A DNA stretch of 64,000 nucleotides, taken from contig CAZMRF010000015.1 in the NCBI GenBank assembly GCA_964568735.1, positions 1-64,000 on the forward strand. The letters are read 5' to 3'. This document shows, piece by piece, positions 16,770 to 29,400 of this stretch. The position numbers and the translations under genes were made by a program. This DNA is from CAZMRF01 sp964568735 (GTDB lineage: Bacteria; Acidobacteriota; Polarisedimenticolia; JACPZX01). Below the pieces are notes generated by a model. That model worked only from the letters and a program-made list of their open reading frames with translations. It was not told the DNA's origin and searched no databases. Positions within the stretch are counted from its first letter, which is position 1; each line of letters starts with the position of its first letter.

Positions 16770-18211
16770 CAGATGCCCAGCCGGGCGCAGATCTCTTCGG
16801 CGCGCCGGCGGACCTCGTCGGGATGAGAGAGAACGCCCGGCCACTCGCCGGGGAATCCTTCCTCCTTCATCTTGCGGGTGGCGTCGATCCCGAGCTTGCC
16901 GCCGAAGGCGGGCGTGGAAACGGCGAAGTCGAGGACGTCCGCCGGCCCTTCGGTGATCCAGGCGTCGCGCTTCGGATCGAAGTGAGTCCCCACGCGCCAG
17001 ACGACCTCGGCGTGATTCTGGACGTCGCAGTCCTCGTCCACGACGATGATGACCTTGCTGAACATGAGCTGTCCCAGCCCCCAGAGGGCGTGGGCCACCT
17101 TGCGGGCATGGCCGGGGTAGCGCTTGCGAATGGAGACCAGGACGAGGTTGTGGAAGATGCCCTCGACGGGGAGGCTCATGTCCACGATCTCCGGCAGCAC
17201 CTTCTTGATCATGGGCATGAAGAGGCGGACGGTGGCGGTGCCGATGGGTCCGTCCTCCTGCGGCGGCGGCCCCACGATGATCGTGTGGTACAGGGGGCTC
17301 TTCCGCCGCGTCACGGCCGTGAGGTGGAAGACGGGGTAGGGCTCGGGCAGCGAGTAGTAGCCGGTGTGATCTCCGAAGGGACCTTCGGTCCTGCGCTCGC
17401 CCGGCTCGCAGTAGCCCTCGAGGACGATCTGGCTGCTGGCGGGGATCTCGAGGTCCACGGTCACCCCGCGGACGACCTCCACGCTCTCCTTGCGAATGAA
17501 GCCGGCCAGCATCAGCTCGTCGAGCTCGGGAGGCAGCGGGGCCGAGGCGGCGTAGATCGTGGCGGGCTCGGGCCCGAGGCAGATGGCCACCTCCAGCCGG
17601 CGGCCGAGCGCCTCGGCGGCCCGGTAGTGCTCGGCGGCACCCTTGTGGCGCTGCCAGTGCATCCCGAGCGTCTTCTCGTCGAAGACTTGGAGCCGGTAGA
17701 GGCCCAGGTTGCGCGTGCCCAGCTCGGGGTGCTTCGTCACGACGATGGGATAGGTGATGTAGCGGCCCCCGTCCCCCGGCCAGCACTTGATGATGGGAAT
17801 CCCCGCGAGCGAGGGCTTCTCCGTATCGACGACCTCCTGGCAGGGGGCCTTCTTGACGAGCTTCGCCTTCAGCGCCGTCAGCCGCGAGAGGCGTGGCAGC
17901 GCCTGGATCTTCCCGATGACCCCCTCGGGGATCTCGGGCTCCAGGTAGGAGCCGATCTCGGCCGCGAGCGCGTCGTAGGATTCGATCTCGAGGGAGAGGC
18001 ACATCCGCCGCTCGGAGCCGAAGAGGTTGATCGCGAGGGGCATCGACCCGCCGCGAACGCGCGTGAAGAGGAGGGCGGGCCCGCCTTTCCGGACCACCCG
18101 GTCCGCGATGGCGGCGACCTCGAGATCCGGGGAGACCTCGTCGTGGATCTCGGCCAGCTCCCCCTCGCGGCGCAGACGCTCGACGAAGGCCTGGAGATCC
18201 GCGTAGGGCAT
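16769..18211 (-). CDS. UbiD-family decarboxylase, probably menaquinone-related
   Basis: A 480-residue prenylated-FMN-dependent decarboxylase. GPFGDHTGYYS near residue 285 and the downstream HAEVVWRVGTHFDP with D-A-W-I-T-E-G-P are hallmark UbiD segments. UbiD members decarboxylate polyprenyl-hydroxybenzoate or, in futalosine-pathway organisms, 1,4-dihydroxy-6-naphthoate derivatives; with mqnC, mqnD and mqnE in this window the latter is a reasonable inference. No UbiX-like partner is visible here. ATG 18211 is preferred; an in-frame codon at 18247 would add 12 residues. First gene of the overlapping four-gene operon. Confidence 0.88.
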   Translation of the reverse strand: MPYADLQAFVERLRREGELAEIHDEVSPDLEVAAIADRVVRKGGPALLFTRVRGGSMPLAINLFGSERRMCLSLEIESYDALAAEIGSYLEPEIPEGVIGKIQALPRLSRLTALKAKLVKKAPCQEVVDTEKPSLAGIPIIKCWPGDGGRYITYPIVVTKHPELGTRNLGLYRLQVFDEKTLGMHWQRHKGAAEHYRAAEALGRRLEVAICLGPEPATIYAASAPLPPELDELMLAGFIRKESVEVVRGVTVDLEIPASSQIVLEGYCEPGERRTEGPFGDHTGYYSLPEPYPVFHLTAVTRRKSPLYHTIIVGPPPQEDGPIGTATVRLFMPMIKKVLPEIVDMSLPVEGIFHNLVLVSIRKRYPGHARKVAHALWGLGQLMFSKVIIVVDEDCDVQNHAEVVWRVGTHFDPKRDAWITEGPADVLDFAVSTPAFGGKLGIDATRKMKEEGFPGEWPGVLSHPDEVRRRAEEICARLGI

Positions 18212-18257
18212 GGCGCCGATGATATCCGCCCCCGCGGGGGCTGCCAAGCGTGCCGTG

Positions 18258-18671
18258 TCAGCTCTTTGCGGGGACGGGCTTCTTGTCGAGATCGAGGGAG
18301 GCGGAGTTGATGCAGTAGCGCTGGCCGGTGGGCCTTGGGCCGTCGGGGAAGAGGTGGCCGAGGTGGGCGTCGCAGGCGGCGCAGGTGACCTCCACGCGGT
18401 GCATCCCGTGGCTGCGATCCTCCTGGAGCTTCACGCTCCCCTTGTTGACGACGTCGTAGAAGCTCGGCCAGCCCGTGCCGGAGTCGAATTTCGTGTCGGA
18501 GGCGAACAGCTTGTTGCCGCAGCAGGCGCACTTGTAGAGGCCGGGCTCCTTGGTATTCCAGTACTTCCCCGTGAAGGGGGCCTCCGTCCCCTTCATCCGA
18601 CAGACCTCGTACTGCTTGGGATCGAGCTGCTTGCGCCACTCGGCGTCGGTCTTCTCCAGCTTGGCAGCCAT
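18258..18671 (-). CDS. msrB: Peptide-methionine (R)-S-oxide reductase MsrB
   Basis: A 137-residue repair enzyme reducing methionine-R-sulfoxide. Zinc ligands are Cys48/Cys51 and Cys97/Cys100, and the catalytic Cys120 is in RYCIN. SGTGWPSF and HGMHRVEV are the other family blocks. There is no signal peptide, so it acts in the cytoplasm. It lies about 45 bases upstream of the UbiD gene on the same strand and could be read with it. Confidence 0.94.
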   Translation of the reverse strand: MAAKLEKTDAEWRKQLDPKQYEVCRMKGTEAPFTGKYWNTKEPGLYKCACCGNKLFASDTKFDSGTGWPSFYDVVNKGSVKLQEDRSHGMHRVEVTCAACDAHLGHLFPDGPRPTGQRYCINSASLDLDKKPVPAKS

Positions 18672-19002
18672 CGTGTCACCTCGTGAAGTTCGGGCTTCGG
18701 GTGCGCATCATTCTTGCGCACACCCGGGGCCTCCGGCAACCTGCGCGATGATCGTTCCCGGTCCCAGCTCAGAAGGCTGACGAGGGGGCCGAGTGTCTGT
18801 CCAGCGCTCCCTTGTCTCCGGCGAGGCGGGACCCCGGTCGAACGTAGACACAGTCCAGCCTGATTCGTCATTGGGGCCGCGCTTCGCTCGTCCTGCAAGG
18901 CGCGGACTGTGTCCGCGCTCGCGCAACCGCTCGGTTCGCACGCGAGGCGATCGCGCGCACGGGGGCCGCGGGGTCAGGTTCCCCCTCGGCCTCACGCGGG
19001 CG
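18672..19002. other. Intergenic region with hairpin between subtilase stop and msrB start
   Basis: No convincing gene. It contains a perfect eight-pair hairpin, GCGCGGAC/GTCCGCGC with loop TGT (18900-18918), about 85 bases past the subtilase stop. There is no T-run on either side, so it is at most a weak or Rho-assisted terminator. Confidence 0.4.
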
Positions 19003-22000
19003 CTAATGCGGGCTGCAGGCGGGGGAGGAGAAGGGGCGTGCTCCCGGCGGTGTCCGGGTTCCGTAGCCGCTCTCGAGGATGCCGTTGTCGGCGGCCACGA
19101 GGAAGTAGAGGTCGGCTCCCGGAGCCGGGTCGGTGAAGGTGACCGAGTTGGACGGCTCGAAGCAGGAGTTGCCCCCGTTCAGCCCCGCCGCCGAGAAGAT
19201 CGCGTGGTCGTACATGCCGGCGATCGACCCCATGTAGACGTTGTAGCGCGCGGCGCAGGTCCCCGGATCCCAGGTCAGCGTGAGGTTGCTCCCCGAGCGT
19301 CCGATCTGGAGCGGGTTGCCCGCGATGGCTCCGTCGTTGACGGCCGGGGGCGCTGAGGCCAGGTCGGTGGCCGGAGCGCCCGTGGTCATCGCGGAAGATC
19401 CGCAGCCGTTCTGGTACTGGACCCGGTAGGTATGCGGCACGCCCGCGCCGGCGGTGGTGTCCACGCAGGAGAGCGTCCCGTAGGAGTGCGAGCCGCTGCA
19501 TCCGCCAGAGAGGATGGGCGAGCCGTCCCGGAAGATGACGTAGTGGCGCGCACCTGCCCCGGCGTCGTTCCAGGAGCCAGCGTCCTGCGCCCAGGAGACC
19601 TGAACGCCCGTGGCCTGACAGGAGAGGGCGTCCGAGGCGGCGTTGTTGCCGAGGCTACCCGGAGCCGAGCAGGCGGGGCAAGAGCCCGTGTCGCAGACGA
19701 GCGTGTCGTAGGAGAAGGCGATGTCGTCCACATCCCAGCCGGGGGCGTTGTTCGATCCGCCGACCCAGTTCGCGGCGCTCTGGAATCGGAAGCGGATCTT
19801 CACGGTGTTCGAGCGCGTGGCGTCGAAGGGTGTCAGGTCATAGGGTCCGGCCAGCGTCATGACACCCGGGTTGTTGATTCCCTGCTGCCAGGCCTGGAGC
19901 GTAACGAACGTCCCGTCGTTTTCGGGATCGATGTCCACCTGCACGCTGTCATGGAAGGTCGCGTTGAAATAGCCGTTGAACGCCTGCTGGAAGCTCAGCC
20001 CTCGGATCACGTCGGAGCTTCCAATCGTGAAGGCGAAGATCAGGTCCTGCGACGAGGAGTCCCTCACGATTCCCGTGCAGTCACTCTGGCCCATGTGCCA
20101 CGAGGTCGTCGGGCTCGTGACTCGGCAGTTGTCGATGTTCCATTCGACGCTCTTCGAGAATGAGGTGTCCGTCGTGGCCGGATTGGTGTTGGTCACGAGG
20201 CCCATGGTATCGGCGTCGAGGACGACGTCCACCGTGTCGCTCCACATCCCGGATCCGCCGTCGGTGAAGTTCGCGCGCAGCGTGACGACTCCGCCGCAAA
20301 GGGAGCTGGCGTTGTCGCCCAGGCTGACCTGCCAGCTCTCCTGAACTACGGCGCCCGCCCCGATTGTCCCGAGCGAGACCGCTCCGGGAGGCGAGATCGT
20401 CACCGAGGCGCCCGGCGGGGCCGAATCCACGCTCAGCGTCGCCTGCGCCCCGGACGTTGCTGCTCCGCAGTTGCCCACGTCGAGCGTGAGGTCCATCGTC
20501 TCGCGCCGATCCAGGAATGTGTCCGAGTCGCAGCCGCCGCCCGCCGCGGAGCCCGTGGCTTGAAGAGTTGTGAGGCCCGGAGTCGTCGAGGCGTTCGAGA
20601 GGACGAGGGCGAAGTCCTGGTCGGTCGTGTCGCCGTTGCCGGGGACTCCGTCGCCACCGAGAGTCTTCGCCTGCACCTTCACGTTGAAGGGAAGGCACAG
20701 GGATCCGCCCGCGACGTTGACGACCTCGAGGTTGTTCCTCGTGTCCGTCGTGGTGCCGGGGACCGTGAAGCCCCCGACGAGGTTGTTTCCCGGCCAGGAG
20801 GTCACGCCGTCGGTGAGGGAGAGATCGAGGTCGTTCACGAGGCAGGGATTGCAGCTCACGGCGCCCGGCGCGTCGGTCCAGGCCACCGTGGCCTTGACCG
20901 GGCGTGTCGCGTCGCCGACGAAGTACGATTGCGTGAAGGCGCCCCCCGCTCCTGTCGTACCGATGATTGTGCTCTGATCGACGAAGGTGAGAGGGTCGGG
21001 GCTCTGGATGACGTTGCCGAGATCCACGCGCCCCCAGCCCTCGTTGTTGTTGGGCACGTCGGCGGCGCCCAGATCCACGGCGCCGTGGACGAGGAGCGAC
21101 TTGGTCATGGCGGGCGAGGGGAAGGCGCTCGTCTCGTCCTTGAACCAGTCGAAGAGGATGGCTCCGGCCCCGGCCGCTCTCGGTGACGCCTGGCTCGTCC
21201 CGCTGTAGGAGGAGTACTTGTTGGAGCCGTCGACGCCGACGGAGGCGCAGCAGCCCGCACCACCGCCCGGGTCACAGAAGCAGTCGTAGGGAGCGATCGA
21301 GGACCGTGCGCCCGTGATCACGTGGCCCGGAACGACGATCTCCGGCTTGATCCGGTTGTCCACCGTGGGGCCGCGGCTCGAGAAGCTGATGAGGGCGTCG
21401 ATGTTGTCGGCGGAGCCGCCGCACCCCGAGACGCCGGGGCAGAGGCCGGGGCGGTAGTTCTCCGTGGCGCCGACCGTGATGATGTTCTTGGCCGCCTTGG
21501 GCGATGTCAGCGTGCTCGGGTTCGGGCCGCTGTTTCCGGCCGAGAAGAAGACCGTGTAGGGCTGGAGGCCCGAGACGCCGGTATCGGCATCCCTCACGCG
21601 GGCGTCCCAGATCTGGGCGTTCGTCGTGTAGCCGCTGCCCGGCGTCAGGCCGTCCGTCCAGGAGTGCGTTCCGATCTTCGCGCCTCCCGCCGTCACGGCG
21701 TTCGAGGCGAGCGTGTTGGGCGCGCCGGCCCACGACTGCGTGCAGTCTCCGTTGTTGAGCGCCTTCTGGAAATAAAGCAGCGCTTCGGGAGCCGATCCCC
21801 CGCCCCAGTAGAAGCCTCCAGAATCGGTGAGGCCCGTCCCGCCGCTCGCGGCCCGAGGGTCGCCCACCGCGATCGAAGCCACGTTCGTGCCGTGGCCGTC
21901 CGTGTCGCGGCTGGTCGGGCAGAGCGCCGTCGCGAAGGAGGCGCGCCCCGCGAAGTCGCCGTGCAGCGTTGCCAGGATGCCCGTGTCGATCCCCGTGTCG

Positions 22001-23079
22001 GCGACGGCCACCGTCACTCCGGTTCCGTCGGCCCCGATGCCCGCGAGCCACGTGTAGTAGCCGAGGGTCGGCTGCCCCGCGCTGATGTTGCCGGCCGTGA
22101 TCTGCGCCGCCCGCTCGCCGTCGGGCGCCGCCGGGAACCACTCCTCTGCCCAGTAGAGCTCGGGCTGGGCGAGGATGGAGGCCAGCTCCGAGAGAGGCAC
22201 CTCTTCGATGACCGCGTGGTGGAGGATCGCCCACTGGCTCGTCGAGGCGCCCTCCTCGAGGAGGACGAGGCGCGCGCCGCGCGAGAGAAGCGCGTCGATT
22301 CCGGACTCCCAGCCCGGCAGGTCGAACCAGTTGATTCGCAGCGTGACCTTGCCGCTCGAGCCGGCCCGCTCTCGCAGATCCGCCGGCGCCTTGTAGGCGC
22401 CGTGGTACTCGCCGGTGAAGGCGACACGATTCATGGATCCGAGGTGCCGCTCGATCCCCGGCGGGCCGAAGATCAGGTAGCCGAAATGGGGCTGGTACTG
22501 GACGATCTCACCGCCCGCCTCCCGGATGTCGTCGAGCCATTCGGGCTTCACGGGGGCGTCGAACTTCACGAGGAGGGGCCGCCGCTTCCCAGGGGCCGCC
22601 GCCTTCGCGCGGAAGCTCTCGTCCGGGGCGATGTCTCCCTCGCGCACGTCGAAGCGCTGGTCACCCACGACGAGCAGGTCCGCCTCTTCCACCTTGTGGA
22701 AAGCCTGTCCTGACAGCTTCAGGCCATGAAGGGCGCCCGCGGGGATCTCGACGAAGAGGCTCCCCTCATAGGCTTCGATCAGGCGGGCCCCGGCGGGGAG
22801 ATTGTCCAGGCTCCCACCCGGCAGAGCCTCCAGCCATCCCTTCACGAAGCCGTTCCCGGCACCGCCCCTGGCCGGCCCCTCGGCCACGTCCGGTGCGGGG
22901 GCGGCCTCCGCCTGTATCCCTTCACCCGGCTCCCGCCGCTTCATGGCGTCGGTTTCCGAGGTGGCTGCCGCCTCTTTCTTGGGGCAGTCCGCCACGAGGG
23001 GCTGCACCAGGCAGAGCGTCAGGAGGGTCGCGCAGGCGGCGCGCGAGGCATGGAAGCCGGACGGTCGGGGCTGGATCAC
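19003..23079 (-). CDS. Large secreted subtilisin-like (S8) serine protease
   Basis: A 1358-residue exported protein starting at GTG 23079. An N-terminal hydrophobic signal (near residues 12-30) is followed by a propeptide-like region to about 330, then the S8 domain: Asp in VAVADTGIDTG (about 358), His in DGHGTNVA (about 394) and Ser in YSGTSQASPRAAG (about 627). The last 700 residues look like beta-sandwich and fibronectin-like modules, rich in Cys pairs and Asp/Gly/Asn. The final stretch (YFLVAADNGILESGYGTRTP) recurs at the ends of secreted proteins in Acidobacteriota and myxobacteria-like genomes. Likely extracellular or surface protein degradation. Confidence 0.9.
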   Translation of the reverse strand: MIQPRPSGFHASRAACATLLTLCLVQPLVADCPKKEAAATSETDAMKRREPGEGIQAEAAPAPDVAEGPARGGAGNGFVKGWLEALPGGSLDNLPAGARLIEAYEGSLFVEIPAGALHGLKLSGQAFHKVEEADLLVVGDQRFDVREGDIAPDESFRAKAAAPGKRRPLLVKFDAPVKPEWLDDIREAGGEIVQYQPHFGYLIFGPPGIERHLGSMNRVAFTGEYHGAYKAPADLRERAGSSGKVTLRINWFDLPGWESGIDALLSRGARLVLLEEGASTSQWAILHHAVIEEVPLSELASILAQPELYWAEEWFPAAPDGERAAQITAGNISAGQPTLGYYTWLAGIGADGTGVTVAVADTGIDTGILATLHGDFAGRASFATALCPTSRDTDGHGTNVASIAVGDPRAASGGTGLTDSGGFYWGGGSAPEALLYFQKALNNGDCTQSWAGAPNTLASNAVTAGGAKIGTHSWTDGLTPGSGYTTNAQIWDARVRDADTGVSGLQPYTVFFSAGNSGPNPSTLTSPKAAKNIITVGATENYRPGLCPGVSGCGGSADNIDALISFSSRGPTVDNRIKPEIVVPGHVITGARSSIAPYDCFCDPGGGAGCCASVGVDGSNKYSSYSGTSQASPRAAGAGAILFDWFKDETSAFPSPAMTKSLLVHGAVDLGAADVPNNNEGWGRVDLGNVIQSPDPLTFVDQSTIIGTTGAGGAFTQSYFVGDATRPVKATVAWTDAPGAVSCNPCLVNDLDLSLTDGVTSWPGNNLVGGFTVPGTTTDTRNNLEVVNVAGGSLCLPFNVKVQAKTLGGDGVPGNGDTTDQDFALVLSNASTTPGLTTLQATGSAAGGGCDSDTFLDRRETMDLTLDVGNCGAATSGAQATLSVDSAPPGASVTISPPGAVSLGTIGAGAVVQESWQVSLGDNASSLCGGVVTLRANFTDGGSGMWSDTVDVVLDADTMGLVTNTNPATTDTSFSKSVEWNIDNCRVTSPTTSWHMGQSDCTGIVRDSSSQDLIFAFTIGSSDVIRGLSFQQAFNGYFNATFHDSVQVDIDPENDGTFVTLQAWQQGINNPGVMTLAGPYDLTPFDATRSNTVKIRFRFQSAANWVGGSNNAPGWDVDDIAFSYDTLVCDTGSCPACSAPGSLGNNAASDALSCQATGVQVSWAQDAGSWNDAGAGARHYVIFRDGSPILSGGCSGSHSYGTLSCVDTTAGAGVPHTYRVQYQNGCGSSAMTTGAPATDLASAPPAVNDGAIAGNPLQIGRSGSNLTLTWDPGTCAARYNVYMGSIAGMYDHAIFSAAGLNGGNSCFEPSNSVTFTDPAPGADLYFLVAADNGILESGYGTRTPPGARPFSSPACSPH

Positions 23080-23406
23080 CTGGGTCTGTCTCCCTAGAAG
23101 TCGCTAGAAGCCTGGCTGACTGGAGCCTGTCCGGGCGGGGCTTGCGGCCCAGCCCGTAACCACGTGAGGTTCCCGGGGCCGACAAGAAAGAGAGCGCACA
23201 AGGGCGGGTGGACACCTCCCCGCCCCGAAAGGCCCCGTGAATATCCGGCGACCGGGCTCCGCTTTCAACCCCCATGGTCGTGCGAAGGGATACACAAGCT
23301 CCGCACCACCATGTTCAACCCCCTGGGGCCCAGGGGGGGGTGGCAGGCAACAATAAGGCCGCCGGAGCTTCCGCCCCGGCGGCCCTGATTCCCTTGCGTC
23401 TGGAGG
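23080..23406. other. Intergenic region upstream of the subtilase gene
   Basis: No gene supported. It must hold the promoter of the subtilase gene, which I cannot place, and the terminator of the radical SAM gene (23350-23384). Confidence 0.5.
23350..23384 (-). terminator. Rho-independent terminator of the Tes-like radical SAM gene
   Basis: On the minus strand, 22 bases after the stop at 23407, GGCCGCCGG and CCGGCGGCC form a nine-pair stem with a ten-base loop (23384-23357), followed by TTATTGTTG. Position and T-rich tail fit an intrinsic terminator. Confidence 0.75.
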
Positions 23407-25566
<2,160 letters not shown>

Positions 25567-25677
25567 CGGACTTGAACCCTCCGTTGCGGAGCTATCTGCG
25601 AGTATGTGCTCGGTTCCTGTTGGGATTCCAAGTTCGCGTGGTTTCTTCGATGACGGCAGGCCCGGGGAGCTTCATCC

Positions 25678-26106
25678 TCAGGCCCGGCCGCTGCGAGCCG
25701 AGAGCAGCTCGCCGATCTTGATGGTTCTGAGAAGCTCGTAGCCCCTGTCCTGGAGCCGCGTGAAAGACTCCATCATCTGCTCCTGGACGGGGTTGCCGGA
25801 GGCTTCGGGCCCGGGCGGCGACGCGTCGATGCCTCGTAGCAGCCGTACCTTCCCTTCGAGCGCCTCGAGGACGTCCGCGAGCGAGAGCCCCTGGGGTGAG
25901 ACTCTCAGAAAATAGCCTCCGTGCGCCCCCCGGCGTGAGCCGAGGATGCCCCGGTTCCGGAGGCGTGCGAGGATCCGTGCAAGGAAGTTCCCCGGTATTC
26001 CGCACCTCCGCGCGATCTCGGCGCGGAGGCTCAGCTTGCCCTCGGGCTGGGCGGCGAGATAGAGGATGGCCGCCAGACCGTACTCGCTCTGTCTGCTGAT
26101 CCTCAC
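25678..26106 (-). CDS. Rrf2-family transcriptional regulator
   Basis: A 142-residue winged-helix regulator: RISRQSEYGLAAILYLA and RRGAHGGYFL are the Rrf2 DNA-binding signature. Three conserved cysteines that bind Fe-S in IscR/NsrR are missing (only Cys35 is present, in the helix-turn-helix), so this member probably senses something other than a bound cluster or has lost sensing. It is divergent from the TIGR03960 gene and directly upstream of the Tes-like gene. A perfect inverted repeat at 26177-26190 upstream of its start is a likely operator. Confidence 0.88.
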   Translation of the reverse strand: MRISRQSEYGLAAILYLAAQPEGKLSLRAEIARRCGIPGNFLARILARLRNRGILGSRRGAHGGYFLRVSPQGLSLADVLEALEGKVRLLRGIDASPPGPEASGNPVQEQMMESFTRLQDRGYELLRTIKIGELLSARSGRA

Positions 26107-26471
26107 CTTGACCTCTCCCCTCGCGGCCGGATGGGGTGCGGGTTCGATCGGGCCCCCCCGGCGCGGCGATACTTTACCTGACAGGTCAGGAAAGCCGCAA
26201 CCATTCCGTCACACAGCCCTGAATAAGAAAGAACCGCTCCGAACCCCTTGCAGGACGGCCCATCGAGCGGGGTTCGGCGGAAAGGCGATCCTCGCCGAGG
26301 GGTTGCGTGAATTCGCACATGCGCGCGGATCCCATCGGCGGGGTGGCCGATCGTATAATCCGGCCTTCACGCTTCGCCCCGGCACCAGGTGCTCCAGCCG
26401 GCCGGGGCCCCGTACCCCTTCGCAGGCGCCCCCACTTCCGGCGCCCCGTTTCAGGAGAGGCCCGACCGGCC
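26107..26471. other. Divergent intergenic region (Rrf2 / TIGR03960)
   Basis: No gene supported. It separates divergent starts at 26106 and 26472, and holds a candidate Rrf2 operator at 26177-26190 and a locally A-rich stretch (GAATAAGAAAGAACC near 26220). Confidence 0.5.
26177..26190. promoter_or_regulatory. Candidate Rrf2 operator
   Basis: CCTGAC-AG-GTCAGG is a perfect inverted repeat flanked by TTA and AAA, about 70 bases upstream of the Rrf2 ATG. IscR-type sites have similar CCTGAC...GTCAGG half-sites but wider spacing. Autoregulation is the simplest reading. Confidence 0.55.
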
Positions 26472-29400
26472 ATGCCGAGGAGCTTCGAGCAGATCCTCCC
26501 CGAGGTGGAGAAGCCGGCCCGCTATCTCGGCGGCGAGCGCAACTCCATCGTCAAGGATCACCGAACCGTCCGCGCCCGCGCCGTCCTCGCGTTTCCGGAT
26601 GTCTATGAGATCGGGATGAGCCACCTGGGGCTGCGCATCCTCTACTCGGTCCTCAACCGGCGGGAGGACATGCTGCTCGAGCGCTGCTTCGCGCCGTGGC
26701 CTGACATGGAGCGGGCGCTGCGCGAGAGCGGACTGCCCCTGCTGTCGCTGGAGACGCGCACGCCTCTCTCCCGCTTCGACGTCGTGGGCTTCTCGCTCCA
26801 GTACGAGTTGAGCTTCACGAACGTGCTCATGATGCTGGACCTCGCGGGCATCCCCTTCCGCTCGGAGGATCGCGACGAGCGACACCCTCTCGTCATCGCG
26901 GGCGGCCCCGTCGTCTTCAGCCCCGAGCCGGTCGCCGACTTCTTCGATCTCTTCCTCGTGGGCGACGGCGAGGAGGTCTTTCCGAGGCTCCTCGAGGTCT
27001 ACGCCGCGCTCAGGGAGGCACGCGGGCTGAGCGGGCGCGGTGAGGAGACGCCCACTCCGTCCGGGAACGCGGCGGCGGGTGCGGTGTCCCCTTCGGCCGG
27101 CGGCAACGGCAACGGTGCGCAGCCTTCGGGCGCGGAGGCAGCCTCCACGCGCGCCCTCGCGCTCCGGCAGGAGAGGCTCCAGATCCTCAAGGAGCTGGCC
27201 CGCCTCCCCGGCATCTACGTCCCGTCGCTCTACCGCACGGAGGAGGATCCGGCCTGCGGGCTCCACTACGTCGCGGGGCCCGACGCCGCGAGGATCCTCC
27301 CCGGCGAGGATCCGCCTCCCTTCCCGGTGCGGCGCGCGACGTTGGATGATCTCAACAAATTCCCGTTTCCATCCGACACCATCGTTCCCCACTCCGAGAT
27401 CGTGCACGACCGCGTCTCGATCGAGCTGGCGCGGGGCTGCACCGAGGGATGCCGCTTCTGCCAGGCGGGGACCATCTACCGCCCGGTCCGGGAGCGCTCG
27501 GCCGAGTCGATCATCGACTCCGCGCTCGACGCCCTCGAAAAGACGGGCTACGACGAGGTCTCCCTCACGTCGCTGTCACCCGCGGACTACTCCTGCCTCC
27601 CGGACCTCGTCGAGAAGATGATGGACCGGCTCGCGGAAGCGCGCGTCGGGCTCTCCGTGTCGAGTCTGCGCCCCTACGGGCTGACCGAGCAGCTTGCGGC
27701 GCAGATCGGCCGCGTGAAGATGAGCGGCTTCACCATCGCCCCCGAGGCGGGCACGCAGCGGATGCGGGATGTGCTGAACAAGGGGATCAGCGAAGAGCAC
27801 ATTTTACAGGCGGCCAACAACGCCTTCGGCGCGGGGTGGGACCTCATCAAGACCTACTTCATGATCGGGCTGCCCACCGAGACGGAAGAGGATCTCCTCG
27901 GGATGCTCTCGCTCTGCGAGAGAATCCACGACATCGGCCGCCACCGCCTCTCGAAGAAGAACGGCGGCCCCGGCGGCGCTCCGAGAATCCACTTCAGCGC
28001 CTCCTCCCACGTCCCAAAGCCCCACGCCGCCTTCCAGTGGGCGCGCATGGAGAGCGCGGAGGAGCTCTACGGGAAGCAGCGCTTCCTCGCGGCTCGCCTG
28101 CGCAACCCGAGAATCCGCTTCAAGCGCCATCACGTGGAGACGAGCATCCTCGAGTGCGTGATGAGCCGGGGCGACCGGCGGCTCGGGGCCGTGATCGAGA
28201 CGGCTTACAGGAAGGGCTGCCGCTTCGACGGGTGGACGGAGCTCTTCCGCTGGAAGGAGTGGCAGGAGGCCTTCGCCGAGTGCGCCCTCCCGATGGAGCC
28301 CTTCCTGGCCGAGCTGCCGCTGGATTCGACCCTGCCCTGGGATCACATCGACACCACCGTGCTCAAGGACTTCCTCGTCAGGGAGTGGAACCGCGCCTTC
28401 AAGGCGAAGGCCACCCCGCCCTGCGAGAAGCCCTACAAGAAGTTCAACCGGCCCTTCCGCCGCGATGACAAGCTCATCTGCTACGACTGCGGCTGCGAGT
28501 GCGATCTGCCTCACATTCGCGAGGAGCGGGTGGCGAACCACGAGGGGCTCCTCGCGATCCGCTCGACGCGCACCCCGCTCGCGGCGGCACCCGCCGGCTC
28601 TCCGGCCTTCCGCTACAGGGCATCCTTCCGGAAGGCCGGGAGATCGCGGTTCCTGTCGCACCTGGATCTCATCCGCCTCTTCGGTAGGGCCTTCCGAAGG
28701 GCGGGCATCCGCCTCAAGTACTCGCAGGGCTTCAACCCGAAGCCCCTGCTCGCCTTCACCCCGGCGCTGGCGCTGGGCGCCGAGGGGATGCGCGAGGCGG
28801 TGGACTTCCAGCTCGGCGAGCCGGCCTCACCGGCCTCCCTGGCGGAGCGGCTCAACTCGGTGCTCCCGGAGGGCATCCGGGTCGAGTCGATCTCGATAAT
28901 CGCGGCGGGGGAGCCTTCGCTGACGGCGGCGACCGCCTCGGCGCGGTACCGCGTCACCGTGCCGCTCCAGATCGAGGAGGCTCCGCGGCACCCGGGCCGC
29001 CGGGGAAGCGGATCGGTCGAGACGATGCCCTTCAACGAGGAGTCTGGCCTGCGCGAGGACGAGGGGGGCTCCGCGGATGAGCCCGGGTCTCAGGGCGGGC
29101 CGGGCCCGGCGGGGAACATGACGCCGCCGGCCGGGGAGGGGAGCGCGATCCCCTGGCACCGGGAGCGGATCGAAGAGTTCAACGGCCGCCCCTCGCGAGT
29201 CATCGACAAGGTGCGCAAGGGGCGCACGGTGAAGGTGGATCTCAAGGAGTTCGCAGGTCGGGTATCCTTGGTCGCCGCTTCGGAGACGAAGGGAGTCACG
29301 CTGAGCTTCGAGGTGAAGTTCCGTGACGGTGCCTCCGTCCGGCCCGAGGAGATCCTCACAGGTATTTACGGGTTCGTCCCGAGGGATTGCAGCATCATCA

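Noticed and set aside
16284..18002. A 572-codon frame fused to the RimB-like protein
   Set aside because: Only the last 161 codons are real. The upstream part is a shadow of the UbiD gene in another frame, Arg/Pro-rich.
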